This document shows positions 16,850 to 26,154 of a stretch of DNA of 31,743 bases, piece by piece. The DNA lies in assembly GCA_014084085.1 (NCBI GenBank), contig NPFB01000136.1:44646-76388 (forward strand), read 5' to 3'. Every line of letters begins with the position of its first letter. Positions within the stretch are counted from its first letter, which is position 1. The DNA comes from Hondaea fermentalgiana. Taxonomy: Eukaryota; Sar; Bigyra; Thraustochytrida; Thraustochytriidae. Below the pieces are notes generated by a model, which was given only the letters and a program-made list of their open reading frames with translations, was not told where the DNA came from and did no database searches. The translations under genes were made by a program, and so were the position numbers.

Positions 16850-19258
16850 ATGGCGGGACTCGCGCTCTTTAGCCTTGCGCTCTTCTCTCTTGCGCTCACC
16901 ACCGCAAGCGCAGAGCCCGTCGCCTGCAAGCTGCACGACACAACGCTCCGACTCGTGCACAATGCCCAAGGCGAAGCCGTCTTGCAAAACGGCTTCGTGT
17001 GCCTTCAGACGCAGAGGGGGAGCATCACTTCGATCCAAGCCGACTTCGCCGGCAAAGCCGGTTTTGGTGCCAATGTCCTCGCCAACCAAGGAATTGTGCT
17101 TCACCGCGAATCTTCTGCTACAGGCGACGCGGTAGTTGAATCTGGTCGAGCCGAAGCTCTAATTGTACTCAAGGATACTGCGACGGAGAAAAGCATCCAA
17201 ATCGTTCATGTAGGTGACGAAATTGCTGCAGAGAACTGGACGCTGTCCTTGCGCGCTGAGAGCCAGGAATTTGTCTTTGAAGCAAGCGGCAGCGTCCTCG
17301 CCGACGCCCCGGGAACACTCGTCCGATCCTGGGACTTCGCGCCCGCTTCCATTTACGCGTTCTACAACGCGTCGGTCGTCCAAATGCTAAATGCTCCTGA
17401 ATCAGCTTCCTCTTTTGCCTCGCGAACACCTCTGCAGCGTGTTTATGCTCTCGGCGCCTCGGGATCAGAGCGCGATGCAGTCGGCAACAAGTCGATCGAT
17501 CTACTTTTTTCCCACAATGATGCTCCCATGCGCGCCAATACGTACCTGCGCTCCTCCGTAAAGTCGCGGGGCACGGGCTTTGTCGAGCACCTCGCGGGTA
17601 GTGCCTTTCCTGCCGGAGGCGACGCATCTCTGGACAAATGGACGACGCGCCCCGCGCCTTCCGCATCGAGTGCCATGAAAAAAGGTACCGCATGGAAACA
17701 CACCGTGCGAGTTGCCGCCAACAACTTTGACTTTCCCGCCGGTGCCGGTCTGCGAAAAGGTCTTCAGCACGAGATGCCTCTGCGAGATCTTGTCATTTAC
17801 ATGACAGCTCTTTACGGCTCTCCGGTCGGCACGCTCATGACGCACGCGAACGCTATTGCCCCTGGCCAACAGGTCGCCCACATTTCACCCACCATTGCTT
17901 CGCCCAAGCGCGGATACGCCGGAAATTACAATTTTTTCGATCCGGACAGCTATCTCGGTACTGCTGCCCTCTTGTGGAGCCATGATGCCTTTTTGCAAGA
18001 TCAGGTACGCCGAGTCATTGAGCGAAACGGCGACTTCATCAATGAAAAGGGACAGATTCCGCATCACTTTATCGATACGAAGCCGGTCTATGCGGCGATT
18101 AGCAACGAGATTCAGACGGGACCCAATCTTTTCTGGATCCTCTCCGCGTTCAACTATGCCAAGTCTTCGGGCAATCTGGCCTGGCTCCGCGATTACATGC
18201 CCAAGCTCCGCGACGCCTCACGCTTTCTCTTTGACATGATTCATCCTCAACTGAAACTCGCCAGCGTACCCGGTAGTCTCATGATTGACGTCTTCCTTCG
18301 CTCCAACTATACGACGGACACAAATGCAGCGCTTGTATTTTTCTTTGATGAGTTTGCTGCTGCCGAGGATGCCGTGGGCAACGCAACGGGCGCAGAGAAT
18401 TTGCGCTTGCTTGCAAGCCAAATTCGCAGCGGCGTCGACGCGCATCTTTGGCGCGAGGACCACTACGTGACGCAATGGGATTTCCCTTCCAATACCTCGT
18501 TTCGAGACTTTGTCGACTACGACGCCAACCTTTTGGCTGCATCTTTTGTCGCCAACGCGTCCCGGGCACAGCAAATTTTTCGCCGCATCGACGGTGGAAA
18601 ATGCCAAAAAGCACCTACGTGGGTTAGTGAAATTTACTATGGCCCCAAGGACACCGCCTCTGGCAATGTCGGAGATTCGGCATGCGCCATGGGGCGCATC
18701 GCCTGGTTCAACGCGCTGGCCCGCAGGCGCTTTGGTGACTTGGACACCTTTGAAAATGGCATCCTCTCCCCGCTCATGCGTCTTCTCGAGGAGCATACCT
18801 GGATGCGCGAGCGCCTCAATTGCGACGGATCACAAAATGTGGGACGCACGCTCAACTACTTTGAATATCCAAGCGTTGTCGTCATGCTCTTGCACCATGT
18901 GCGCTATGGCGTGCACATGGGTTATCGTGAGATTTCAATCGAGCCTTTTGGACCCGAAGTCTTTGCCTTGAAAATGGGCCAGGTTCTCGTCGAGTTCTTT
19001 CCGCAAAGCGTCACGCGTCTTCAGTTCCCCGCTGGATCCGAGAAGAGCAACGTCACGTATCGTCTTGCTCCTGTGCCGCGCGATGCCGTGTACCACATTG
19101 ACATTGGTGTTGGGCAAGAAAACGCGCCCCGACGCACCGTGGCATCCGTCTGGGATCCAGACACGAATCGCGCTTCCCTTATCTTTGAAGCTCCGGTGGG
19201 ACCGCTTGTTATCGTTACGCGAGCAACGTCCCTCAAATATTTGCGCGAGCAATCCTAA
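16850..19258 (+). CDS. Secreted six-hairpin-type (alpha/alpha) glycoside hydrolase candidate
   Basis: From ATG 16850 the product is 802 residues and starts with a classic signal peptide (leucine/alanine-rich, TTASA cleavage near residue 21). Upstream in-frame ATGs (16709, 16778) would bury this signal, so they are less likely. An N-terminal beta-rich domain (about 22-340) is followed by a helical domain with short motifs typical of (alpha/alpha)6 glycosidases such as GH63, GH78, GH15 or debranching-type enzymes: NFFDPDSYLGTAALL (about 359), GQIPHHF (401), TGPNLFWILSAFNYA (423) and GDSACAMGRIAWF (607). A C-terminal beta segment (about 690-800) follows. At least eight N-glycosylation sequons (for example NWT, NYT, NAT, NVT) fit an extracellular or lysosomal/vacuolar enzyme. 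Family, catalytic acids and substrate cannot be fixed by eye. It follows the glycosyltransferase pair in the same direction. Confidence 0.7.
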   Translation: MAGLALFSLALFSLALTTASAEPVACKLHDTTLRLVHNAQGEAVLQNGFVCLQTQRGSITSIQADFAGKAGFGANVLANQGIVLHRESSATGDAVVESGRAEALIVLKDTATEKSIQIVHVGDEIAAENWTLSLRAESQEFVFEASGSVLADAPGTLVRSWDFAPASIYAFYNASVVQMLNAPESASSFASRTPLQRVYALGASGSERDAVGNKSIDLLFSHNDAPMRANTYLRSSVKSRGTGFVEHLAGSAFPAGGDASLDKWTTRPAPSASSAMKKGTAWKHTVRVAANNFDFPAGAGLRKGLQHEMPLRDLVIYMTALYGSPVGTLMTHANAIAPGQQVAHISPTIASPKRGYAGNYNFFDPDSYLGTAALLWSHDAFLQDQVRRVIERNGDFINEKGQIPHHFIDTKPVYAAISNEIQTGPNLFWILSAFNYAKSSGNLAWLRDYMPKLRDASRFLFDMIHPQLKLASVPGSLMIDVFLRSNYTTDTNAALVFFFDEFAAAEDAVGNATGAENLRLLASQIRSGVDAHLWREDHYVTQWDFPSNTSFRDFVDYDANLLAASFVANASRAQQIFRRIDGGKCQKAPTWVSEIYYGPKDTASGNVGDSACAMGRIAWFNALARRRFGDLDTFENGILSPLMRLLEEHTWMRERLNCDGSQNVGRTLNYFEYPSVVVMLLHHVRYGVHMGYREISIEPFGPEVFALKMGQVLVEFFPQSVTRLQFPAGSEKSNVTYRLAPVPRDAVYHIDIGVGQENAPRRTVASVWDPDTNRASLIFEAPVGPLVIVTRATSLKYLREQS

Positions 19259-19683
19259 GGACCCTCTGTTGGGTGCACCGAGCTCATCCACTCGAATTCA
19301 ACTCATCCGCCAAATTCCTACATTTGGCGAGCCATTGCTACAGCTACAGTCAGAATCTAATTGAAAGAAACTGTTATGATTGAAACTTTTCGATCGCGTG
19401 GCGAGAAATCTATAAATAGGCTAGCCAGCAGGCTGTCTGCGCAAGTGATCGACCGCCATATTACAAAAGGGGACATACATTTGCGTGAGCCTGAACTATG
19501 TGGAGAAAGGGACTAGCTTTCTGTTGAAGGACAAGAAAACAGGGAACCATGTTGTTCGATCGCGGTTCCCTCGTTCGGATAGAAGAGGAGTTGACAATGT
19601 GTGGATTGAAAACCACAAAGTACGCTCGCACCTCCCCCCAAAAAATGGCGAGACCTCAACAAAATCATATATGGGCTTTAATC
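19259..19683. other. Convergent intergenic region
   Basis: About 425 bp lie between the 3' ends of the hydrolase and MFS transporter genes. No AATAAA and no supported gene is present. A TATAAATAG string at 19411-19419 looks like a TATA box but has no gene placed to use it. Confidence 0.5.
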
Positions 19684-21384
19684 TCAAACTTGCGCGGGCT
19701 TGTTCGAAACATGAGGACGCAGCGCAATGGCGACAGCGCCCGCAATTGCCATAAAGACAGCAGCAACCCACAAACACACGCTGATACCAAAGTCTTCCTG
19801 CGTGTATTGATAGATGACACCAGAAAGAATGGTTCCTACCAGTCTGCCGAGCGCATTGGCGCTGTAGTACGTACCAACCGTCATGGTCAGCTTGTTTCCC
19901 TCGGCATAAAGGACAATCAGGTACGAATGAACGGCCGAGTTGACAGCAAACATGCACGCAAAGATGACGAGGCCTGCAATAAGGACGCCCGCAATCGACC
20001 ATTGCCAGTGTGAAGAAGTGAATCCAGAATCCGCGTATTTGCGATACAGCGGATACAAAACAATGCCCCAGATGAGCGTAAAAGCTGTTGTGGCATATGC
20101 CCAGCCAGGAACGTGCTTTTCCGTGGGTGGGCCCTCAAAGCTGGCCTTACAGCAGCGACGCACTTGTTCCGTCGCCACCTCGGCGTCATCGGTACCCGCT
20201 GCATTGCTCTCCCCTCCTGTACCCTTCGACTTTTTCTTGCTCTTGTAAACCTTGCCCGTTGCCGTCTGCAGCTGGCCGTAAATGATCGTGTAAGCGCCCA
20301 TAAAGAGACCGACGGTGAACTCTGGCCAGCCAAGAATGCCTCGGATGAAAATAGGCGCGGCAATCTCAAACCATACATCACGAGAGCCAAAGAGAAAGAC
20401 GCGCGCTGAAGAGAGAACATTGACATTCCACGTCGACTGAAACGCCTTCCACGAAAAGCGCGCCGTCTTTTTGGACCCCTGGCCAATGTCGCGATCCATC
20501 CAAATCATGGGCACGGGCGCAATCACAAAGATAATCCCAAGAAGCACGCCAATGGCAGGCTCGAAACCAATGAACTCAACAAGCACGGCGCCCAATACCG
20601 TGCCAAAACCCTTGAAAGAGTTCTTCCAGCCCGTGACCATTACCACGAGGTGAAAGAGTGCGTCATCTGCACCTTCTTTCGTGACAAGCTTGGGCACGCT
20701 CTTGCAGGCGAGTTTCATAAAGTCCTTCGAAATGCCAGACATCATTTGGCAGAATGTAATCCACGCTGTGACGCGAATGCGCACCTCCTCGCTCACGTTG
20801 TCGTCCTCAACCTCGGGGAAAATGATCGTCGTAAGAAGGAGCATGACCAAGCCAACCACTTGTGTTCCGAGCGAGATAAAGAGTGACACTTTGAGACCAT
20901 ATCGCGTGCCGATGATGCCTCCGAAGAGATTGGTGAAAACTCCGGCCAATTCGTACAGGGTGAACATGATGGCAATCTGAATGGGTGAAAAACCAAGCGC
21001 GGCAGCATGCAGCAGGACTACCAATCGAATCGCTCCGTCCGTGATGGTAAAGAGGTTGAAGCTGTAGACAGTCACGTATAGGTTGCGAATGCTACGTGGC
21101 TCATTGGCAGCTGGTGCACGTGAGGGCTCGTCTGTGCTTCCGATTGCGCCTGCTGGTGGGTCTACCGCGACAGTTTTTGCGGGGGATGCCTCGTTCTGCG
21201 CGACAACGGGGACGACTACCTCTGGGTCCACGGCACCCATTGCAGCCTTCGTTTCGACGGCATCATTTTCTTCTTCTGGCAAAGCTGCCTCGTGTCCCTC
21301 GCGCTTCGTGTCGGCCACGCTTCCGGTTTCTTCTTCGAGCTCAGAGGCTTCCCGCCCTTGGTTCACCTCATTCTGGGGTAACAT
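19684..21384 (-). CDS. MFS transporter, ArsJ-like (organoarsenical efflux family)
   Basis: This is a 566-residue polytopic protein. Residues 1-97 are a polar, acidic cytosolic tail absent from bacterial relatives. From residue 101 the sequence reads like bacterial ArsJ: NLYVTVYSFNLFTITDGAIRL, VLLHAAALGFSPIQIA, YELAGVFTNLFGG, then SGISKDFMKLACKS, GWKNSFKGFG and ARVFLFGSRDVWFEIAAPIF, with about 11-12 hydrophobic segments. ArsJ exports 1-arseno-3-phosphoglycerate made by a GAPDH partner, giving arsenate resistance; that function here is inferred from similarity only. A Lys/Gly-rich loop with a Cys-Cys pair (about 395-445) separates the later membrane segments and is an addition relative to the approximately 410-residue bacterial proteins. 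No GAPDH or arsenic gene is adjacent. It is divergent from the RRP5-like gene. Confidence 0.8.
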   Translation of the reverse strand: MLPQNEVNQGREASELEEETGSVADTKREGHEAALPEEENDAVETKAAMGAVDPEVVVPVVAQNEASPAKTVAVDPPAGAIGSTDEPSRAPAANEPRSIRNLYVTVYSFNLFTITDGAIRLVVLLHAAALGFSPIQIAIMFTLYELAGVFTNLFGGIIGTRYGLKVSLFISLGTQVVGLVMLLLTTIIFPEVEDDNVSEEVRIRVTAWITFCQMMSGISKDFMKLACKSVPKLVTKEGADDALFHLVVMVTGWKNSFKGFGTVLGAVLVEFIGFEPAIGVLLGIIFVIAPVPMIWMDRDIGQGSKKTARFSWKAFQSTWNVNVLSSARVFLFGSRDVWFEIAAPIFIRGILGWPEFTVGLFMGAYTIIYGQLQTATGKVYKSKKKSKGTGGESNAAGTDDAEVATEQVRRCCKASFEGPPTEKHVPGWAYATTAFTLIWGIVLYPLYRKYADSGFTSSHWQWSIAGVLIAGLVIFACMFAVNSAVHSYLIVLYAEGNKLTMTVGTYYSANALGRLVGTILSGVIYQYTQEDFGISVCLWVAAVFMAIAGAVAIALRPHVSNKPAQV

Positions 21385-22337
21385 GTTTTTGCACAGATTC
21401 TTAAAAGGTACAAAGTCAACGCACCGTGCGTCAAGTCACGACAAGTCTTCACCACACAAGGATTCTCAAAGCCCCCGAGGGCTCTGCGTGCCTTGCTTGC
21501 CCTCGCTGCCTGGCTCTCTGTTGGCTCTTTGTTGTCTTAGCTTGGCTTGAAAGTCCTTGAAAATAGTGGTTGGCGCGCTTGTGCAGCAAATTGAGAGAAG
21601 AGGGTTTACGGGCCTCCGCCACCACCACGTCTCTACTGGACTGGCAAGAAGCCAGGTCTCGGGCGAGCGAACGGCGCCACAAGCTTTTGCCACGGCGCGC
21701 TTGCCCCGGTCTTGACTCTCAACTCGCGCTTCGCCCCCTCTCCCTGCCCGACACCTCCGCGCACGCGATGTTACTTTGCTTTTTGCTTTTCCGCGGTCCT
21801 GGGTCCTTTCAAAAGCACGCGTTATGGCCGGTGGCAGCCTGACGAGGCTTGACAGTGCCACTAAATCGGCAACGACCAGAACCAAGAACTTCATCAACCA
21901 TGGCAAAGCTCTTTGGCTCCGCCGGTGGCAGTTGAGCTGCCAGCGTCACCTGCCATGGAAGGCTGCACCGACCAGCAGCGGCAGCAGCAGCTGCAGCAGC
22001 CTGCTGTGGCCTGCCGCAGCCGAAAGTAGTTTCCCTCGTCACTGCCGTGCCAGCCGCCCATTAGACCGGGCGGGACTTTCAAAGTGCCCGCGGCGAATCT
22101 ACTCACACCGAGCGCGTTGCGCAGTCTACGAGAAAAGGTGTGCACTTCGAGCATGGGGTGCGCGGGGGGTGCGCGCGGCGGTGGCGCCCGACGAGCCACC
22201 GCGGGACCGACCCAGTCAGTGGGTGGGGGCGGGCTGAGAGAGACCAAGCAAGCAAAGGACCAAGCGCGCCGAGCGGAGCGGAGCGCTGCAAGGCAAGGCA
22301 AGGCAAGGCAAGGCAAGGCAAGGCAAGGCACGGCAAG
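21385..22337. other. Divergent promoter region between MFS transporter and RRP5-like gene
   Basis: About 950 bp carries no supported gene. CAG-rich patches (about 21970-22005), GC-rich sequence (22140-22230) and a GGCAA pentamer repeat (22290-22330) lie towards the RRP5-like start. Open frames here are low complexity. Confidence 0.55.
22290..22330. repeat. (AAGGC)n pentanucleotide repeat in RRP5-like leader
   Basis: About eight AAGGC units end 7 bp before the ATG at 22338. It would be read as repeated Lys-Ala-Arg-Gln-Gly in the upstream-extended frame, which has no ATG and is therefore a leader. The sense strand is T-free. Confidence 0.9.
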
Positions 22338-24755
22338 ATGGGGGCCGCGGAGCTCGCAGAGCACGCGGGACGCAAGCGCGCAGGAAGCAACGCAGACCAG
22401 GAGACCAGAAAGAAGCCGCGCACGTATGACTGGCAAAAGGACATCGAGCCCGGTACCGTGCTCGTGGGCCGCGTCGACCGCCACGAGGGGCTCGAAGGTC
22501 CGGCACAGCCAAGCCTCCGGCTGCGCGTCCAGGCGCGCCAGTATGTCCGCATTGCCCCTACCGAAGTCCTCGACGTGGAAGACTGGAAATCGAATCCCTT
22601 CAAGACCTTTTACCCGGGTCAATTTGTCAAATGCGTGGTCCTGCGCTCCGTGGAGAACTCCCGCATTGGTGGCTCTCTCGACGTCTCCGCGCGTCCCTCT
22701 CTCCTGAACCATGTCGATGAGACCAAGAATCGTCTCCCGGAAAAGGTCTTGGACAACGAGCTCAAGCTCGCCTCCGAGTACCCTTCCGAGGGTGAGCTCG
22801 TCAAGGGATTTGTGGACAGCGTCAACAAGGTCGGCGCGTTCATTCGCATTAAGCGAGGCGTGCTTGCCATTGTTCCTCTCAAGCATCTCGCCGACAGGTT
22901 CATCAAGGATGCCTCCAAGGAGTTCCCCGTGGGCAAGCTTGTGGCTGGTCGCGTGATCGCAAGCGATGAGTCAAAGCGTAAACTTGTTCTCTCGCTTCGT
23001 GCCACCTCAGTCCTTGGCCGTAACACGGATCGTCTGTCGTTTGAAGACATTAAGGAAGGCGTTGCTTACCGCGGCACTGTGGCGTCTGTCGTTGACTTTG
23101 GTATTTTTGTAAACCTGGAAAACTCGAACCGAGTGGGCGGCCTCGTGCACAAATCCGAGTTGACAGACGGCAAGCAGCCTGTCAGCCACGACAAGCTTTA
23201 TTCTCGGGGCGATAAGGTCAAGATTGTTGTCATCAACGTTGACGTTGACAAGAAACGTCTTGGGTTCTCCCTAAAACCATCTCTCTTGGCCACAGCCAAG
23301 AGTGCCGAGGGTCAGGATGATGACGACGATGAAGAGGAGGAGGAAAAGGACGAAGCCGTTGACGAAGAGTCGTCCAGCGCCGGTGAGGAATCTTCCGACG
23401 CCGATTCCGACGCTGATTCTGATGCTGACTCGGATGCCGAAGGGGGTAAGGCTATTCGTATTGGCGAGGACGCCGACGAGGTCTTGCGGCGCTTGGAGGC
23501 CGACAGCTCTGATGAAGAGGACAACGAGGTTCTTGGCGACAACGACGACGATGATGCTGAGGAGGAGGAGGATGACGAGGACGAGGACGAGGAGGGTGAC
23601 GACGACGACGACGATGACGAGGAGGGAGGAACGCTTTCCCTGGCCGATGCGATCCAGCAGACTGAAGCCGGTGCTAAAGAGTGGAGCGTCGCTGCTGCCA
23701 AGGCCCGCAAGAACGGAACTGGCGCTGCTGAGGGCGAAAGTGACGAGGACAGCGACTCTGGTTCAGAAGCGGGAAGCGACGACGACAGCGAGGCGGAAGC
23801 CGACGCTGCACAAAAGAAGGAACGGCGCAAGGCCAAACGCGCCGAGGCGAAACGGCAAGCACGAGAACGTGCTCTGGACGAGGCCAAACTGGCAGCCCTT
23901 GAGCAAGCCAAGCTCGAGGAGGAGGGCGTGCCGCAATCTGTGGACGATTTTGAGCGTCTTCTCATGGGATCTCCCAACTCTTCCATGCTGTGGATTCAGT
24001 ACATGGCTTTCCAAACCGCCCAAGTCGAAGTCGATCAGGCGCGTGCTGTCGCCGAGCGCGCCATGCGTACCATCAACTACCGCATGGAGACTGAAAAGCA
24101 AAACGTCCTGCTTGCTTTGCTTCGCATCGAGTGCAAGCACGGATCTTCCCAAACTGTTGAAAAATGCTGCCGTCAAATCCTCGAACGCATGGACAAGGAT
24201 GCAGCCTACCTTGAAATTGCAAAGGTCTTTGAGGAAAACAACCAGATTGACAAGGCCGACGACGCTCTTCGTAAGGCCGTCAAGGCCGCCCATGGCGCTT
24301 CCGAAATTCCTTGGCTGCGCCGCATCGAGCTCAAGTTCAAGGCCGAGGATCCCGCCGGCGCACAGGAACTCTTGGTTCACGCGCAGCGCAACGTCGACAA
24401 GCAGGTTCGCCCGAAGCTGTACCTTGGCTATGCCCGCCTCGAGTACTCTATGGCGGAAGCTGGCGGAAAGAGCGAGCGTGCACGCACGATTCTTGAGGCC
24501 CTTATTGACGAAAACCCCAAGCGCAACGACCTTTGGCTTCAGTACATTGACATGGAAATCAAATACGGCAATGAATCCAGCCGCGTCACGAACCTCTTTG
24601 AGCGCGCAGTGGCGGCCAAATTCTCCATCAAAAAGACAAAGACCTTTTTCAAGCGCTGGCTCTTGTACGAAAGCGACCATGGCACCGAGGAGGGCGCAGA
24701 CCGTGTCAAGGCCAAGGCTCGCGACTACGTCGCGTCTGTGACCGACCAGGACTAG
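22338..24755 (+). CDS. RRP5/PDCD11-like pre-rRNA processing factor, C-terminal half only
   Basis: This is an 805-residue nucleolar factor for 18S and 5.8S rRNA maturation. It has a basic N-terminus (1-34), then three S1-type RNA-binding domains (about 35-115, 150-225 and 238-315, the last with VASVVDFGIFVNL and GLVHKSEL). A long Asp/Glu-rich region with an SDAD repeat (about 325-490) and a Lys/Arg helix follow. The HAT/TPR-like half (about 534-805) carries the RRP5 hallmark block DFERLLMGSPNSSMLWIQYM / ARAVAERAMRTINYR and ends with a KTFFKRWL-YE--HGTE match. Yeast and human RRP5 are about 1.7-1.9 kb-codon proteins with 12 or more S1 domains; this product lacks the N-terminal S1 array. The upstream frame reaches GTG 22140 but has no ATG; 22338 is the first ATG. 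The missing half could be a separate gene. Confidence 0.9.
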   Translation: MGAAELAEHAGRKRAGSNADQETRKKPRTYDWQKDIEPGTVLVGRVDRHEGLEGPAQPSLRLRVQARQYVRIAPTEVLDVEDWKSNPFKTFYPGQFVKCVVLRSVENSRIGGSLDVSARPSLLNHVDETKNRLPEKVLDNELKLASEYPSEGELVKGFVDSVNKVGAFIRIKRGVLAIVPLKHLADRFIKDASKEFPVGKLVAGRVIASDESKRKLVLSLRATSVLGRNTDRLSFEDIKEGVAYRGTVASVVDFGIFVNLENSNRVGGLVHKSELTDGKQPVSHDKLYSRGDKVKIVVINVDVDKKRLGFSLKPSLLATAKSAEGQDDDDDEEEEEKDEAVDEESSSAGEESSDADSDADSDADSDAEGGKAIRIGEDADEVLRRLEADSSDEEDNEVLGDNDDDDAEEEEDDEDEDEEGDDDDDDDEEGGTLSLADAIQQTEAGAKEWSVAAAKARKNGTGAAEGESDEDSDSGSEAGSDDDSEAEADAAQKKERRKAKRAEAKRQARERALDEAKLAALEQAKLEEEGVPQSVDDFERLLMGSPNSSMLWIQYMAFQTAQVEVDQARAVAERAMRTINYRMETEKQNVLLALLRIECKHGSSQTVEKCCRQILERMDKDAAYLEIAKVFEENNQIDKADDALRKAVKAAHGASEIPWLRRIELKFKAEDPAGAQELLVHAQRNVDKQVRPKLYLGYARLEYSMAEAGGKSERARTILEALIDENPKRNDLWLQYIDMEIKYGNESSRVTNLFERAVAAKFSIKKTKTFFKRWLLYESDHGTEEGADRVKAKARDYVASVTDQD

Positions 24756-24915
24756 ATAAAAATGGCCTGTGGCTCTCACTGAGCGTAAAGTAAACCTCTT
24801 TCAACAATTTCAATAGCAAATAACAAGATCCCTTTTCCTTGCAACTACAAAAGGCCTACACTTTAGTCTACAACGACGCCGCCCCCTCAAAAATAATATC
24901 ATTTCGTTACCCTTT
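24756..24915. other. Short convergent intergenic region with AAGGCCTA
   Basis: About 160 bp lie between the stop codons of the RRP5-like gene and the LRR gene. It contains AAGGCCTA at 24851-24858, one of the recurring intergenic octamers. Confidence 0.5.
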
Positions 24916-26154
24916 TCATTTCGTCGTCTGATACCCGAGCTCAGCTCGCGCACGTCTTGCAATCTCAATCCTGTTTTCCCAATCTTTGCAATTGTATGGA
25001 ACCGCGCATGGATTCCCTTCAATGCAGCTGCATGAGGCGCCATCTTGCACCATGATTCCATCCGCCTCACTGTTGAGGTTGAGATCAGCAAGGCCCGGGG
25101 CCCTGCTAAAGGTGTGAAGTTGGGCCGCACCATCGAGTTCGCTCAGACACGGGCATTGTTGTTTGAGCCACGCCAAAAGCTCGTCGAGCTCGATCCTCCC
25201 AATCGGATTTCCTTCCACGCGAAAAACTCGAATTTGCTTGCGAAAGCAGACGACTGCATCTCGGATTGCCGCAGGGTCACCAAGACGATTTGATCCCAGA
25301 TCCACGTGCTCGAGGTACGCGCACGACTTTAGGGCAGAGAGCGCAGCAGAATCGAGATCGCAGTGCCCGGCACGCAAAACACGAAGCGAGGCTGCACAAA
25401 AGTCCAGATGGAGCACTGGGAGAGCGTTGTGCGAGATATCGAGCTCCACGAGATGCTTCATCTCGTTCGCTTTCGCGAGAGATTCAAGTCGATTGTGACG
25501 CAAGCAAAGAGATCTAAGGAAGCAATTCGGTCCTCCGAGACTTTCGCAAGATGTCAGCTCGTTGTCTGATACATCCAGCATTACCAGTCGTGCTGAAATC
25601 TCACCGTTTGGCAGCAAGTTCACCACTTCCAGCCCGCATGCATTTGCGCGAAGATAGATACCTTCGTCCTTCTCCGCCAGGACGGCTGCATTTGCTTCGT
25701 GACTACTCCAAAAGCGGAGAATAATATCTTCGGTGAGATTCTTCGTGGTCTTTGGCGGACCTTTCTCGGGGAAGGCTTCCTGCGGTGTTATGGCGCGCAC
25801 AAAGGTAGCCCGACGATCCAATAAAGACTCGATTCGCGCGAGACTCTCAGCCTGCGAGAGTCGACCACCATAAGGTGACCGAATCTTTCTCCATGGGTCT
25901 TCATGCTGCACAATTGCGATCACTTCAGGCTCTTTCGCCTTTTGTTTTCCTTTTTTCTTATTTTTCTGGCCGGTGCTCTTGGACGCGTCCGAGCTCGCCT
26001 TGGCAGAAATTCCGCTTGCCTTCTTTCTGGGCTTCTTCGCGGCGGTAGCGTCCTCTTTCTTCTTTTCTCCCGCTGTCTTCTTCGGGTTTGCGGCGTCTTT
26101 CCCGGCTCCGTTCGTATGCCCATGGGCGGTGTTGCCTCCAGCGGTGCGCGCCAT
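24916..26154 (-). CDS. Leucine-rich repeat protein with Cys-rich C-terminal motif
   Basis: This is a 412-residue soluble protein from ATG 26154. Residues 1-75 are Lys/Ala-rich with KKKGKQK-type clusters that could act as a nuclear/nucleolar signal or bind RNA or acidic surfaces. A central segment (80-185) is unassigned. LRRs span about 189-345 with LDVSDNELTS, LCLRHNRLES, LDISHNAL, VDLGSNRLGD and a capping segment ending CPCLSELDGA. The last 50 residues hold a compact Cys motif CSC-X5-C-X5-C (375-389), then DWENR and a helix rich in Arg. I do not recognise the family. A protein-interaction role is implied by the LRRs. No signal peptide or membrane segment is present. It is convergent with the RRP5-like gene and in tandem with another LRR gene upstream. 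Confidence 0.8.
   Translation of the reverse strand: MARTAGGNTAHGHTNGAGKDAANPKKTAGEKKKEDATAAKKPRKKASGISAKASSDASKSTGQKNKKKGKQKAKEPEVIAIVQHEDPWRKIRSPYGGRLSQAESLARIESLLDRRATFVRAITPQEAFPEKGPPKTTKNLTEDIILRFWSSHEANAAVLAEKDEGIYLRANACGLEVVNLLPNGEISARLVMLDVSDNELTSCESLGGPNCFLRSLCLRHNRLESLAKANEMKHLVELDISHNALPVLHLDFCAASLRVLRAGHCDLDSAALSALKSCAYLEHVDLGSNRLGDPAAIRDAVVCFRKQIRVFRVEGNPIGRIELDELLAWLKQQCPCLSELDGAAQLHTFSRAPGLADLNLNSEADGIMVQDGASCSCIEGNPCAVPYNCKDWENRIEIARRARAELGYQTTK

Noticed and set aside
22140..22337. N-terminal extension of the RRP5-like ORF
   Set aside because: It contains no ATG and encodes the AAGGC repeat as Lys-Ala-Arg-Gln-Gly.
23302..24741. 479-codon plus-strand frame and long minus-strand frames over the RRP5-like gene
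   Set aside because: These are shadow frames of the Asp/Glu-rich and HAT coding region; the RRP5 frame carries the recognised motifs.
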